In this document: positions 1 to 7,557 of the stretch, piece by piece
Numbering within the stretch: the stretch's first letter is position 1
Layout of the letters: each line of letters starts with the position of its first letter
Assembly: GCA_002490995.1 (NCBI GenBank)
Contig: DKVC01000092.1
Coordinates: 1 to 30,434 of the forward strand
Direction: 5' to 3'
Origin: Lachnospiraceae bacterium UBA7188
GTDB taxonomy: Bacteria; Bacillota; Clostridia; Lachnospirales; Lachnospiraceae
Length of the DNA: 30,434 bases
Program-made: the position numbers and the translations under genes
The notes under the pieces: generated by a model
Databases searched by the model: none
Seen by the model: only the letters and a program-made list of their open reading frames with translations
Told to the model about the DNA's origin: nothing

Positions 1-986
1 AATCCTGTGCTTCGCTGGAAGTCATGGTAATCGTCTGCGCCGCCGATCCGCTGGTATCCTGTACCATTTGCCGCACCTCCCCTCTGTGGCTGTTCCGGGA
101 TTTCGTCCAGCCATCTCTGCTGGTTCAGCCATGTGCTGGGGTTCGGTATGTACTGCCCCCCGTCCCTCTGCCACTGCTGGTTTCTCTCCGTGTTCGCCCG
201 GACTGCCGCCATGATTGTTTCATGGAGCGTCCTGTCCGGCTTGATCTTCTTCCACGCCTTTAATGCCGCGCCTTTCCCCTGCTTTTTCGGGTAGGCTTTC
301 CAGAATTCCTCGAACCGGGCTTCTATGGCTGTCAGAGGCTTCTCCTGCGTCCCCTCGCCGCTCCCCCCGGTCACGGGGGGTAAGGGGGGAGTAGTCTCTT
401 GTACTGTACTTTCTTGTACTGTATTGTTATGTTCTGTTATGTTATGTTCTGTAGACGCATACGCTACTGGTTCGCTGTCCGTACCGTCCGCGTTGCGTTC
501 GCGTAGCGTATGCGTACCGTTCGTGTACTCTGTGCGTTCGCTATCCGTAGTCTGCGCTTGTGTCACGGCGGCTCTCTGTGTGCCGTGCGCCGCCTGTGGC
601 TGTACGTTTCCCGTACCCTGCGCGGACTGTTTTTCTCTGTGGTTCTTTGCCCGTGTCCGGGCTTTTTCGCGCTGTATCAGCGTCCGTCCGGCGTATTCCT
701 GCCAGCCGTGAATCATTAAGGCTCCGTGTTCGCTGTTGTCTAAAAAGCCCGCAGAAATAAGCGCTGCCTTTGCCTTTGCCGGGTCTTTCCCCTCGTATCC
801 GATTGCGTCTGCTATCTCCACGTCATCGAATTTGGAAAGGTCCCCGTCCGGCGCAAAATCTACCGCCCACCACCAAAGGAAGTGTAAATGTCCGACTGCG
901 GCGGCTACCGTGACCTTCAGTTCCCTCGCGAGCCGTTTGGTCTTGTAGTGGTGGCGCAGTTCTTGGTGGCTTTCAATCCAAGCCAT
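1..986 (-). CDS. Phage replication initiation protein (DnaD-like), C-terminus missing
   Basis: This gene runs off the left edge; 328 codons are visible. The start is the ATG at 984-986, with GGAGG about 8 bases upstream. The N-terminal part (from MAWIESHQEL) reads as a winged-helix replication-initiator domain of the type found in phage replisome organisers. A long low-complexity Thr/Gln/Glu linker follows around residues 130-210. The next block, FWKAYPKKQGKGAALKAWKK, is characteristic of the C-terminal region of phage DnaD/DnaB-like helicase-loading proteins. It probably acts at the phage origin with a host or phage helicase. It lies 15 bp downstream of the Mre11-Rad50 fusion and is probably in the same operon. 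The family assignment is by motif and context only. Confidence 0.7.
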   Translation of the reverse strand, partial: MAWIESHQELRHHYKTKRLARELKVTVAAAVGHLHFLWWWAVDFAPDGDLSKFDDVEIADAIGYEGKDPAKAKAALISAGFLDNSEHGALMIHGWQEYAGRTLIQREKARTRAKNHREKQSAQGTGNVQPQAAHGTQRAAVTQAQTTDSERTEYTNGTHTLRERNADGTDSEPVAYASTEHNITEHNNTVQESTVQETTPPLPPVTGGSGEGTQEKPLTAIEARFEEFWKAYPKKQGKGAALKAWKKIKPDRTLHETIMAAVRANTERNQQWQRDGGQYIPNPSTWLNQQRWLDEIPEQPQRGGAANGTGYQRIGGADDYHDFQRSTG

Positions 987-1001
987 AGGCTGTCACCTCC
1001 G

Positions 1002-4000
1002 TTATGCCATCACTACCTCGCTGCCGTTTTCCCCTGCGGTCACCGTGATGTTCTGTGCGAACCGCGCTTTCAGCTGTGGGTCGTGGCTGATTGCCAGAAT
1101 CCTCATGTCCGGGTTCCTGTTCGCCATGCTTGTCAGCGCGTCCGCATATGCGTCCGTGCCGTCCGCGTCCAAAAATGGCGGCTCGTCTATGAAAAGCATC
1201 CCCAGCTGGACTCCTGCCCTCCGGGCTTTCACGTCTGCGAGTGCCAGTGTTACCGCCAGCGCGATCTTGACCTTTTCGCCGCCGCTGTGGCTGCTGTATG
1301 GTCTGCACCCGCCATTCAGGCTGGTAATCCAGACATCCAGGCTGTTGACAATTTTCTGCGTTTTCTTGACCTCGCGCTCGGTGCGGAAATCCACCGCCAT
1401 CCTGCCGCCTGTCATCGCCGAGAGGATCGTGTTTGCCCTGCCCTGTATCTCCGGGACTATGCTTCGGATAATCACGTATTGGATTCCGTCAATCCCAAAA
1501 GCCGCCGCCAGCGTCTGGTAATCGTTCAGCGTCCGAGCCGCCCCGGCTTTTTCGTCCCGGTAGGCTTCCCATTGCGCCCGTGCTTCCTTGATGCCGTCCA
1601 GCTTCGCCTGAAGCCCTCCGATCTGGGTTGCCAGCCGCTCCTTTTCCCTCTCCAGCGTGTCCCGGCTTGTCCGCAGGGCTTCCACGCCTGTCTGCGCCGC
1701 ATCCGGCACCCTCGCTTTCATCTCATCCGCTTCCTGGTGCGCCTGTGCGGCTTCCTGGCGGGCTTTCGCCGCGTCCTTGGCTATCATGTCGATTGCTACA
1801 TTTAAGGCTGTTACCGTGGCTACAGCGGCGGCACACTGGCTCTGCAGGGCTGCTGTCGGCTCTGCCGTCTTGATCTCGCACCTCAGTTTCACTGCCCTCT
1901 CTACGCTCTTGGCGAGTGCCGGGAGCCGGCTGTCGATTTCCTGCTGTTCTTTCTCCATGTCCGCGGTTGCCACCGCTTTTTCGGCTTCCTGCTTTTCAAT
2001 CTGCGCGATGGTTGCCGCTGCGGCTTCCAGCTTGCCAGCCTGTGCCGCGTCCGGGGCCGCCCTGCGCTCCCTTTCTGCGAGTGCGTCCAGTTCCGCTTTC
2101 GGCGTTCCCATGCCCTCCAGCTTCTCCTGCGCCGCCGCAAGCTGTGCGGTCATTTCCTCGTGTTTCTGCCTGTCCGCGTCTTTCATCGCTTCAAGCTGCG
2201 GCTTCAGGTCTGCCAGTTCCGCTTTTGCTGCCTGTGCGTCTTTCAGAAAGGCGCATCCGGCTGTGTCGGCTATCGGGCATCCGCTGGCTGTCAGAAGCTG
2301 TGTCTTTCCCTCTGCCGTGGTGATCCTGTTCTTCAGCTGTCCGATGCGCACCCGGCTGTCTGCGATGTGTTCGCTGATCCGCTGCTTGATTCCGCTGATC
2401 TCCTGCAGCGTGCTGTCGTATCCGGCAATCCTCGGCGCGAGTGCCTGTCTCTCGGCGCGTACCCTTTCTATCTCCTGCGCCGCCGCTTCTATCGCTTCCC
2501 GGCGTTCCAGCGTTGCCATCTGGGTCTGCTTCGCCGCCGCAAGCTGCGCCCGCTCCTGCCGCGCTTTTTCCAGCGACCGCCGCAGGGCTTCTTTCCGCTC
2601 TGTCAGCGTCTGGTAGTCCTTTTCGTCCCTTGCCAGCCCCTCCAGTTCTGCCCTTGCCCTGGTGATGGTGTCTGCCGCCGCTGCCGCCGCTTCTGCCAGC
2701 CCCGCCAGCGCGGATGCGTCATCGCGCTCTTTGGTCTGCTTCTGCAGTTCCCGCTCTTTTTCCTGCGCCTGTGCGTCCAATTTCGCCGCTTCCTGCGCCT
2801 TTTCCCCTGCCTGTCGTATAAGTTCCTGCCTGAGTGCTTCCTCGCGCTCTGCGGCTTTAATCTGCCCCTCCAAGGCGTTTGCCTGAACCGCTTTCAGTTC
2901 CTTTTCCCCGGCACACTTTGTAAGCTCGCTTTCTATGGCTTCCTTTGCCGCCATCTGTTCGTCCAGGACGCCCATCCGGTCGTTCAGCGATGCGATCCTG
3001 CGCCGCTGGGCTGTCGCTCCATCCTTTGCGATCCCCTCTGCCCTCGCATAGATGCCGAGGTTCAGTAGGCTGGACAAAACCTCCATCCTGCGGTCGCTGT
3101 CTGCTTCCAGGAAAAGCCCGTATGCATCCTGCCGGATCAGGGCAATGCTGCAGAAAGTCTGGCAGTCCATCCCGACCACCTTTGCGATCTTCGCCTGTGT
3201 CAGCTTCATGGTGGTATCGCCGTCATTTTCCCACTCCCCGGTGTCCGGGTTCTTCTTTGCCAGTGCCAGCGTCCCCCTGCCGCTCTGGGTCCGCGTCCGC
3301 GCTACCCGGTAATCGATGCCGCCCATTTCAAATTCAAAGGTGACCGCGCCTTTCTTCTCCCCGTCCAGCAGCCATTCGCCGATTGCCCCGTCCCGGCTGG
3401 TTTCGTATAGGCAGTCCGCGATGGCATCCATGAAAAGGCTGCTTTTCCCGACTCCGTTCTGCCCGTTGACCATTGCCATGCGGATTTCCTCGAATCCGAA
3501 TTCTGCGTGTGTGTAGCTTCTGTAGTTCGTGACCTCTATCCGTTTCGGGATGAATGCCCCGGCGTGTCTGTCCGCTTCCCGTCCGTCATCTGCTTCCCGG
3601 ATGATCGGCGCGGCGAGTTCCTCCAGCCGCCCGATGTCCGCGTCCGTCATGGTCGCTCCGTCCTCTTTCTGCGTTTCCAGGTATCGGTGCAGGGCGGCGT
3701 ATGGCGTGTCCTCGGTTGCCACGCCGTCTGTGACCAGCGCGTCCTCCTGATCCTCCCGGATAAAATCCGCGACATGGAAAGCCTTGCCGTTCTGGATTAG
3801 GAAACTCTGCAGGGCGGCGCGGTTCAGCGTTTTCTCCTGTTCCGGCGTTGCCTTGTAGTAAATCCGGACGATTGCGCCCTCTGCTTGTGGGTCTATCCCC
3901 TCCATCGTGCCGTCCGCGATGAATCCAGCGACCTGTTCCGGCGTGAGCCGTATGGTCAGGTGCCGGCGTTCCGGCGTGTTTATGAACCGGCTTTCCACCT

Positions 4001-4808
4001 CCCCGGTTTCGCTGATCTCGTGGATGTAGAATCCGTGCCTGTCCTTTTCATCGTTGAATGTCAGCTGGTTCGGGCTGCCGCTGTAGAACGCGGGCGTGTT
4101 GCATCCCAGCCGCTGGGGCTTGTGGATATGCCCGAAGCATCCGAGCGTCACTCCCGCCGCGTCTATCGTCTGCGGCAGGATCACCACGTCCTGCCCTGCG
4201 AGGAATGTCTGCCCGCTCTCGCTTTCGCATCCTGCTACCGTGTAGTGCGCCACCAGGACGCTGGGCGTTCCCTTTTCCAGCCGCGCCGCCTGTCCCATCA
4301 GGATTTCGTTGACCAGCGTGGTCGCGTTCCTGTTCTCCGTCTCTGCATCCGCGTCCGGCATGAAAGCCCGCAGCCGCCCTTTGTCAAATCCCGGCAGGGC
4401 GAGTATCTGCAGATCCCCGCTGTACGTGTGGAGCGTTTCGACCTCCGGCGTGGTGTAGATGTGGAGGTTTCGCTCTCCCTGCGTGGTCTTTTCCAGCACA
4501 CTGTAGGCTCTGGGATTGTCGTGGTTCATGGTTCCGAAAAGCAGCACCACCTCGCTGCTTGCCCTGCAGAGCGGTCTGAGGAATTCCGTGATCGCGTCCT
4601 CGATGTCCTCCAGCGCGGTGTCTGCCCACACCCTCGACCTGTTGAAAAGGTCCCCGGCGATGATGGTCACGTCCGGCTGTTCAATCTCTGCCGTCCGCGC
4701 TATCGCCCTCATGCAGTTCAGCGTGTCCTCGCGTCTGGCGTTCTTTCCGTCCCTCACGGGGCCGTTCAGGTCCCCAAGGTGTAAGTCTGCGCAATGCAGT
4801 ATTCTCAT
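1002..4808 (-). CDS. Fused Mre11-Rad50 (SbcD-SbcC-type) nuclease/ATPase
   Basis: This 1,268-residue protein joins both subunits of the SbcCD double-strand-break nuclease. Residues 1-270 are a metallophosphoesterase with D8/H10 (DLHLGD), AGDLFN at 51-56, GTMNHD at 92-97, H188 and GHIH at 226-229, which are the Mn-binding motifs of Mre11/SbcD. Residues 420-1268 are Rad50-like: Walker A GQNGVGKSS at 449-457, long coiled coils around 600-840 and 855-1090, a hook-like CPIADTAGC at 844-852, signature SGGEK at 1175-1179, Walker B LGMLFIDEP at 1202-1210 and an H-loop ISHD near 1240. The start at 4808 follows AGGAGGGC and overlaps the upstream stop (ATGA), which implies translational coupling. The frame stays open further upstream, but that extension overlaps the previous gene and lacks support. 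The likely role is processing phage DNA ends or recombination intermediates. All catalytic motifs appear intact. Confidence 0.88.
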   Translation of the reverse strand: MRILHCADLHLGDLNGPVRDGKNARREDTLNCMRAIARTAEIEQPDVTIIAGDLFNRSRVWADTALEDIEDAITEFLRPLCRASSEVVLLFGTMNHDNPRAYSVLEKTTQGERNLHIYTTPEVETLHTYSGDLQILALPGFDKGRLRAFMPDADAETENRNATTLVNEILMGQAARLEKGTPSVLVAHYTVAGCESESGQTFLAGQDVVILPQTIDAAGVTLGCFGHIHKPQRLGCNTPAFYSGSPNQLTFNDEKDRHGFYIHEISETGEVESRFINTPERRHLTIRLTPEQVAGFIADGTMEGIDPQAEGAIVRIYYKATPEQEKTLNRAALQSFLIQNGKAFHVADFIREDQEDALVTDGVATEDTPYAALHRYLETQKEDGATMTDADIGRLEELAAPIIREADDGREADRHAGAFIPKRIEVTNYRSYTHAEFGFEEIRMAMVNGQNGVGKSSLFMDAIADCLYETSRDGAIGEWLLDGEKKGAVTFEFEMGGIDYRVARTRTQSGRGTLALAKKNPDTGEWENDGDTTMKLTQAKIAKVVGMDCQTFCSIALIRQDAYGLFLEADSDRRMEVLSSLLNLGIYARAEGIAKDGATAQRRRIASLNDRMGVLDEQMAAKEAIESELTKCAGEKELKAVQANALEGQIKAAEREEALRQELIRQAGEKAQEAAKLDAQAQEKERELQKQTKERDDASALAGLAEAAAAAADTITRARAELEGLARDEKDYQTLTERKEALRRSLEKARQERAQLAAAKQTQMATLERREAIEAAAQEIERVRAERQALAPRIAGYDSTLQEISGIKQRISEHIADSRVRIGQLKNRITTAEGKTQLLTASGCPIADTAGCAFLKDAQAAKAELADLKPQLEAMKDADRQKHEEMTAQLAAAQEKLEGMGTPKAELDALAERERRAAPDAAQAGKLEAAAATIAQIEKQEAEKAVATADMEKEQQEIDSRLPALAKSVERAVKLRCEIKTAEPTAALQSQCAAAVATVTALNVAIDMIAKDAAKARQEAAQAHQEADEMKARVPDAAQTGVEALRTSRDTLEREKERLATQIGGLQAKLDGIKEARAQWEAYRDEKAGAARTLNDYQTLAAAFGIDGIQYVIIRSIVPEIQGRANTILSAMTGGRMAVDFRTEREVKKTQKIVNSLDVWITSLNGGCRPYSSHSGGEKVKIALAVTLALADVKARRAGVQLGMLFIDEPPFLDADGTDAYADALTSMANRNPDMRILAISHDPQLKARFAQNITVTAGENGSEVVMA

Positions 4809-5818
4809 CGTTTCTGCCCTCCTTTGGCTATTTTGCCCTGGCAGCCCGTGCAGAGACACCGTCCGAACCGCTTCTCGGAGTAGTCCTTGATGGCTTGCGG
4901 CGTCCATTTCTGCCCGTTCCTGCCTGTCGCTTCGGTTATTTCTTTCCCGCAGTCAGCGCATCTGAATCCCTGCTGTTCCTGCGGCTCTGTATCCATTTCC
5001 CAGGGCGGCGTGTCCGTGTCTGTGTCGGGGTACTCCCCCTCATTGTATCCGTCTGCCGGCTCCTGGTACCCGCTTTCGTTCGTGCCCGCCGCCCCGTCTG
5101 AAAGTGCCAGCGGCTGTTGTGTCTGCGCCCCTGCGCCGCCAGGTGCTTCAAAGAGCAGCCCCATGTCCCGGAGCGAGTTGTTAATCATGGCGTTCCGCAT
5201 CTCCGGCGCGTCCAGGTTCGGGACGATGTGGGCGATCACGAACGGCTTTTCCAGATCCTGCTTCGTGTATCCCTGTGCCAGCCCCAGCGCGGATCTCAGG
5301 CATCTCATGTAAGCCTTGGTTTCTGCCATGCTGGCTCTGTGCGGCAGGAACCGTTTAAACTGCGCTTCTGTCATGGACGCTTTTTCGAGGGTGCAGTCAA
5401 TCTCCTTGCTTTTTGTGATCATCCTGAATCCTCCGCTCGGCTCCGGCACCCGGATCGTCACCGTGTGCTTTACATCGTAGGCGTGTGCGCATCCCCCGCA
5501 GGGCTGTGCCATGCCCGTGGCTTTCGCCATGTCGATGCATCTTTTGCAGACCTCCGGCTGTTCCCCCTCGTTGTAAACGATGCTGATGTTCGCCGCCGCC
5601 GCGAGTTTCGTGCCGCCGACCGCCGTGATCGCGTACTTCCCGGTCTGCTTGTCGTAGTAGATGTCGTTCCCGTTCGGGTCCGTGTTCAGCCGCACCTCGT
5701 TGACGATGATCCTCTGCATATTGCTCATCACCTGCATGGAGGTGACCGGGATCAGGACGTTGTATTTGTCCTTGGGGTAGTTGTTCAGCTGGACGAATGT
5801 GTCTTGCGCTGTAATCAT
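4805..5818 (-). CDS. Phage protein with two Cys clusters, possible recombination partner
   Basis: This is a 337-residue protein with no family I can name with certainty. Residues 1-240 form a globular domain containing a CxxC-x12-CxxC cluster (C91, C94, C107, C110), consistent with a zinc finger. Residues 225-283 are an acidic, Gln/Glu-rich linker. The C-terminus holds a second cluster (C287, C290, then C321, C323, C326) of the zinc-ribbon type seen at the ends of some phage single-strand annealing proteins. It lies between ssb and the Mre11-Rad50 fusion and is coupled to the fusion by ATGA, so a role as an annealing or loading partner in phage recombination is a reasonable inference, not shown. 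The start at 5818 is preceded by AAAGGAGCAAACAG. Confidence 0.6.
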   Translation of the reverse strand: MITAQDTFVQLNNYPKDKYNVLIPVTSMQVMSNMQRIIVNEVRLNTDPNGNDIYYDKQTGKYAITAVGGTKLAAAANISIVYNEGEQPEVCKRCIDMAKATGMAQPCGGCAHAYDVKHTVTIRVPEPSGGFRMITKSKEIDCTLEKASMTEAQFKRFLPHRASMAETKAYMRCLRSALGLAQGYTKQDLEKPFVIAHIVPNLDAPEMRNAMINNSLRDMGLLFEAPGGAGAQTQQPLALSDGAAGTNESGYQEPADGYNEGEYPDTDTDTPPWEMDTEPQEQQGFRCADCGKEITEATGRNGQKWTPQAIKDYSEKRFGRCLCTGCQGKIAKGGQKR

Positions 5819-5833
5819 TCTGTTTGCTCCTTT

Positions 5834-6238
5834 CTATTCTGCCGCTCCGTCAGCCCAGGGTGTTCCTCCATAATTCGGGAATCCTCCGTAAGCGTCCGGC
5901 GCGTACTGTTCTCCCTGCGCCGCTTCCTGGCGGCTGTCCGCGAAGTAAATCTGTTCTGCAGATAACTCTACGGCTTTCCGCTTGACTCCGTTCTTGTCGG
6001 TGTAGCTGCGCGTCTGCATCTCTCCCTGCACCGACACCCTCTGACCTTTGTGGAGGTACTTGGCGGCGAATTCTGCCCGCTCCCTCCATGCTATGATGTC
6101 AAAGAAATCTGTCGCGGCGTTCCCTTTGGTTCTCTTTCGGTCTACCGCCAGCGTGAAGCGCGTTACCGCCACTCCGTTCGTGGTCATCCGAAGTTCAGGC
6201 TCTGCTGTCAGCCGTCCCATGAAAATGCAAATATTCAT
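5834..6238 (-). CDS. ssb: Single-stranded DNA-binding protein
   Basis: This 134-residue OB-fold SSB begins MNICIFMGRLTAEPELR and has the family features FTLAVDR, DFFDIIAWRERAEFAAKYL and KGQRVSVQGEMQTRSY across residues 1-105. It coats single-stranded DNA during phage replication and recombination. The start at 6238 is chosen because GGAGGCAACAG lies directly upstream; 13 extra upstream codons are open but have no ribosome site. The C-terminal tail is short and ends WADGAAE, not the DDDIPF-type tip that host SSBs use to recruit repair proteins. It therefore may not recruit host partners in the usual way. It heads the ssb / Cys-cluster protein / Mre11-Rad50 run. Confidence 0.92.
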   Translation of the reverse strand: MNICIFMGRLTAEPELRMTTNGVAVTRFTLAVDRKRTKGNAATDFFDIIAWRERAEFAAKYLHKGQRVSVQGEMQTRSYTDKNGVKRKAVELSAEQIYFADSRQEAAQGEQYAPDAYGGFPNYGGTPWADGAAE

Positions 6239-6256
6239 CTGTTGCCTCCAAATCCA

Positions 6257-6286
6257 TTGACTTTCCTGCCTGTCCACTGGTATAAT
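6257..6286 (+). promoter_or_regulatory. Candidate sigma-A promoter for a small rightward RNA
   Basis: TTGACT (6257-6262) and a perfect TATAAT (6281-6286) are separated by 18 bp. It lies in the gap between two leftward genes and points against them, about 55 bp before an intrinsic terminator on the same strand. Confidence 0.55.
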
Positions 6287-6292
6287 GGTCTT

Positions 6293-6378
6293 GCGTCAGG
6301 GCGTTTCGAATCGATTCCGCTTTGTTCGCTTTCGGTTAAAGGTGCGACTTGCTTCCCGGCTGGTCGCATCTTTTTTTG
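6293..6378 (+). ncRNA. Candidate small RNA of about 85 nt in the prophage
   Basis: The unit is bounded by the TTGACT/TATAAT promoter just upstream and a terminator hairpin at 6341-6370 followed by seven T. It contains no convincing ORF or ribosome site. A palindromic 10-mer, GAATCGATTC, lies near 6308-6317. It occupies the 166-bp gap upstream of ssb on the opposite strand. No known RNA family is recognised, and expression is inferred only from promoter and terminator geometry. Confidence 0.4.
6341..6377 (+). terminator. Intrinsic terminator
   Basis: The stem GGTGCGAC (6341-6348) pairs with GTCGCATC (6363-6370), with one G-T pair and a 14-nt loop. It is followed by TTTTTTT on the + strand. 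The run of T on only this side indicates rightward termination. Confidence 0.6.
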
Positions 6379-6404
6379 TCCTCCTGCGCCCATCTGCTTT
6401 CCTT

Positions 6405-6647
6405 TCATGCGATCTCTATCTGCTTGGATCTGTAATCGTAGACCACCGTTACCTCGTGTCCCTCTGGCTGGCTGATCGTCCTATGGTATTTCCCGTCCGC
6501 GTGGCTTTCCCCAAGGGTCCGGCTCTGCGGGTAGTTCTGCATTATGTATTCCCCGGTTGCTGCCTGTGCCGCCGCGAACAGCTTTTCGGCTATCCTGTAG
6601 AAAACTTCAAATGCCTGTTGTCCTGCTTCGTTGTAGGGGATTGTCAT
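6405..6647 (-). CDS. Small phage protein, function unknown
   Basis: This 80-residue protein begins MTIPYNEAGQQAFEVFYRIA, with a helical N-terminal half and a C-terminal half rich in beta-strand residues (HEVTVVYDYRSKQIEIA). The start at 6647 follows GGAGGGGGTAACACA and overlaps the stop of the upstream regulator gene by ATGA, so the two are translationally coupled. The longer upstream open frame is a shadow of that regulator gene. I do not recognise a domain. Confidence 0.6.
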   Translation of the reverse strand: MTIPYNEAGQQAFEVFYRIAEKLFAAAQAATGEYIMQNYPQSRTLGESHADGKYHRTISQPEGHEVTVVYDYRSKQIEIA

Positions 6648-7093
6648 TGTGTTACCCCCTCCGCGTAAACAATCACCGAGAGCAGCTTGCTGTTGATCTG
6701 CCGGACGAACCCGATTGCTTTCTGGAATTCCATCTTCTCGTGTTCCTCCACCCTGCCGTTCTCCATGATGCGCTGGATTTCGTCCACCACCTGTCTGAGC
6801 CGCCACTCTGCGATGCAAAGCTGGGCTGTCATGTCCCCGTTTGTCTGCGGCATCACTACGTCCGGGAGGTATTTTCCGAGGACGCTGGTGTTCCGCAGAT
6901 GCCACCATGCGAGGAGCGGTGCTTTGTAAATCCTGCTCATCGCGTCCACGATGTCATCCGGTACCCGTGTCCGCTCGTTTTCGTAATCCGAGAGCGTCCT
7001 TGGTGCTACTCCCAGCAGTTCTGCCGCCTGTTCCTGCGTCAATCCTGCGGATGTTCTGCATACCTTGTAGAGATTCTCGCAGTCGTTGCTCAT
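6644..7093 (-). CDS. XRE-family helix-turn-helix regulator, early phage
   Basis: This is a 149-residue protein. An HTH_XRE domain spans about residues 5-60; TQEQAAELLGVAPRTLSDYE is a classic helix-turn-helix. The C-terminal half is helical (AEWRLRQVVDEIQRIMENG) and may mediate oligomerisation. The start at 7093 follows AAGGAGGTGAAAACC. It is transcribed leftward from the divergent control region, opposite the CI-like repressor, which is the position of a Cro-like or early regulator. The target operators are not established. Confidence 0.78.
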   Translation of the reverse strand: MSNDCENLYKVCRTSAGLTQEQAAELLGVAPRTLSDYENERTRVPDDIVDAMSRIYKAPLLAWWHLRNTSVLGKYLPDVVMPQTNGDMTAQLCIAEWRLRQVVDEIQRIMENGRVEEHEKMEFQKAIGFVRQINSKLLSVIVYAEGVTQ

Positions 7094-7138
7094 GGTTTTC
7101 ACCTCCTTTATGTGCCATAATTGTTTCAAGGGTTGTGG

Positions 7139-7348
7139 TTAGTTGCTTTCCTCCGCGTTTTCGGGGACGTAGTCCTTTTCCCCGCGCTCTGCCGCTATCG
7201 CCTTGCTCAGTAGAATGGTGCAAGCCCTCGCAAGGGACAGCCTGTGTTCCCATGCCCAGTCGTTCACCGTGTTGTAGATGTCGATGGGGAGCCGGGACGA
7301 GAAGCACTGGTATCCTGCGCCGCGCTCCTGCCGTTCCTGCACTGCCAT
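7139..7348 (-). CDS. Small phage protein, possible ribbon-helix-helix regulator
   Basis: This 69-residue protein is the first leftward gene after the control region. The start at 7348 has GGAGGTGAATCCAAA upstream. The segment SSRLPIDIYNTVNDWAWEHR followed by a second helix resembles the strand-helix-helix layout of small Arc/CopG-type DNA-binding proteins, but the match is weak. Its position suggests an early regulator. Confidence 0.5.
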   Translation of the reverse strand: MAVQERQERGAGYQCFSSRLPIDIYNTVNDWAWEHRLSLARACTILLSKAIAAERGEKDYVPENAEESN

Positions 7349-7363
7349 TTTGGATTCACCTCC

Positions 7364-7392
7364 TTGCTTTCGTTGTGGTGCTGTGCTATAAT
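7364..7392 (+). promoter_or_regulatory. Candidate rightward promoter for the lysogeny genes
   Basis: TTGCTT (7364-7369), a 17-bp spacer and a perfect TATAAT (7387-7392). The predicted start lies just before an operator-like TTTTGCGGT copy at 7411. It would give a leader of about 160 nt before the repressor gene. It overlaps the ribosome site of the leftward gene. Confidence 0.5.
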
Positions 7393-7410
7393 GGTTTTGT
7401 GGTTTGTAAG

Positions 7411-7546
7411 TTTTGCGGTGCATTTTCAGAATTTTTTTGGCGATTGTTCTGAATTTGTGTTAAAAAACCGCATTTGCACTTTACACTTCGTTAGCATATC
7501 ACTTCTTTTGCGGTTTGTCTATTCTTTTTTGGTAAAAAACCGGGTG
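7411..7546. promoter_or_regulatory. Candidate operator array in the phage lysis-lysogeny control region
   Basis: Four related sites occur in about 136 bp: TTTTGCGGTGCA (7411-7422), AAAAAACCGCAT (7462-7473, inverse orientation), TTTTGCGGTTTG (7506-7517) and AAAAAACCGGGTG (7534-7546, inverse, one changed base). The alternating orientation between divergent promoters is the usual layout for a phage repressor. The third copy sits inside the spacer of the leftward promoter. Binding by the adjacent XRE protein is inferred. Confidence 0.5.
7493..7521 (-). promoter_or_regulatory. Candidate leftward early promoter
   Basis: On the minus strand, TAGACA (7521-7516) and TATGCT (7498-7493) are separated by 17 bp, with an upstream TGA giving an extended -10. 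An operator-like ACCGCAAAA lies in the spacer, so repressor bound there would block polymerase. It would drive the leftward early genes from 7348 onward. Confidence 0.5.
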
Positions 7547-7557
7547 AAATACTGCAT

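Noticed and set aside
888..4784. Several long + strand open frames (up to about 300 codons) across 888-4784.
   Set aside because: They lie opposite the Mre11-Rad50 gene, are Arg/Pro/Cys-rich, lack ribosome sites and match no family. They reflect the high GC content of the real gene.
6296..6320. A tRNA T-arm-like TTTCGAATC within the small intergenic unit.
   Set aside because: No acceptor, D-arm or anticodon stem can be assembled around it; the nearby hairpin is a terminator.
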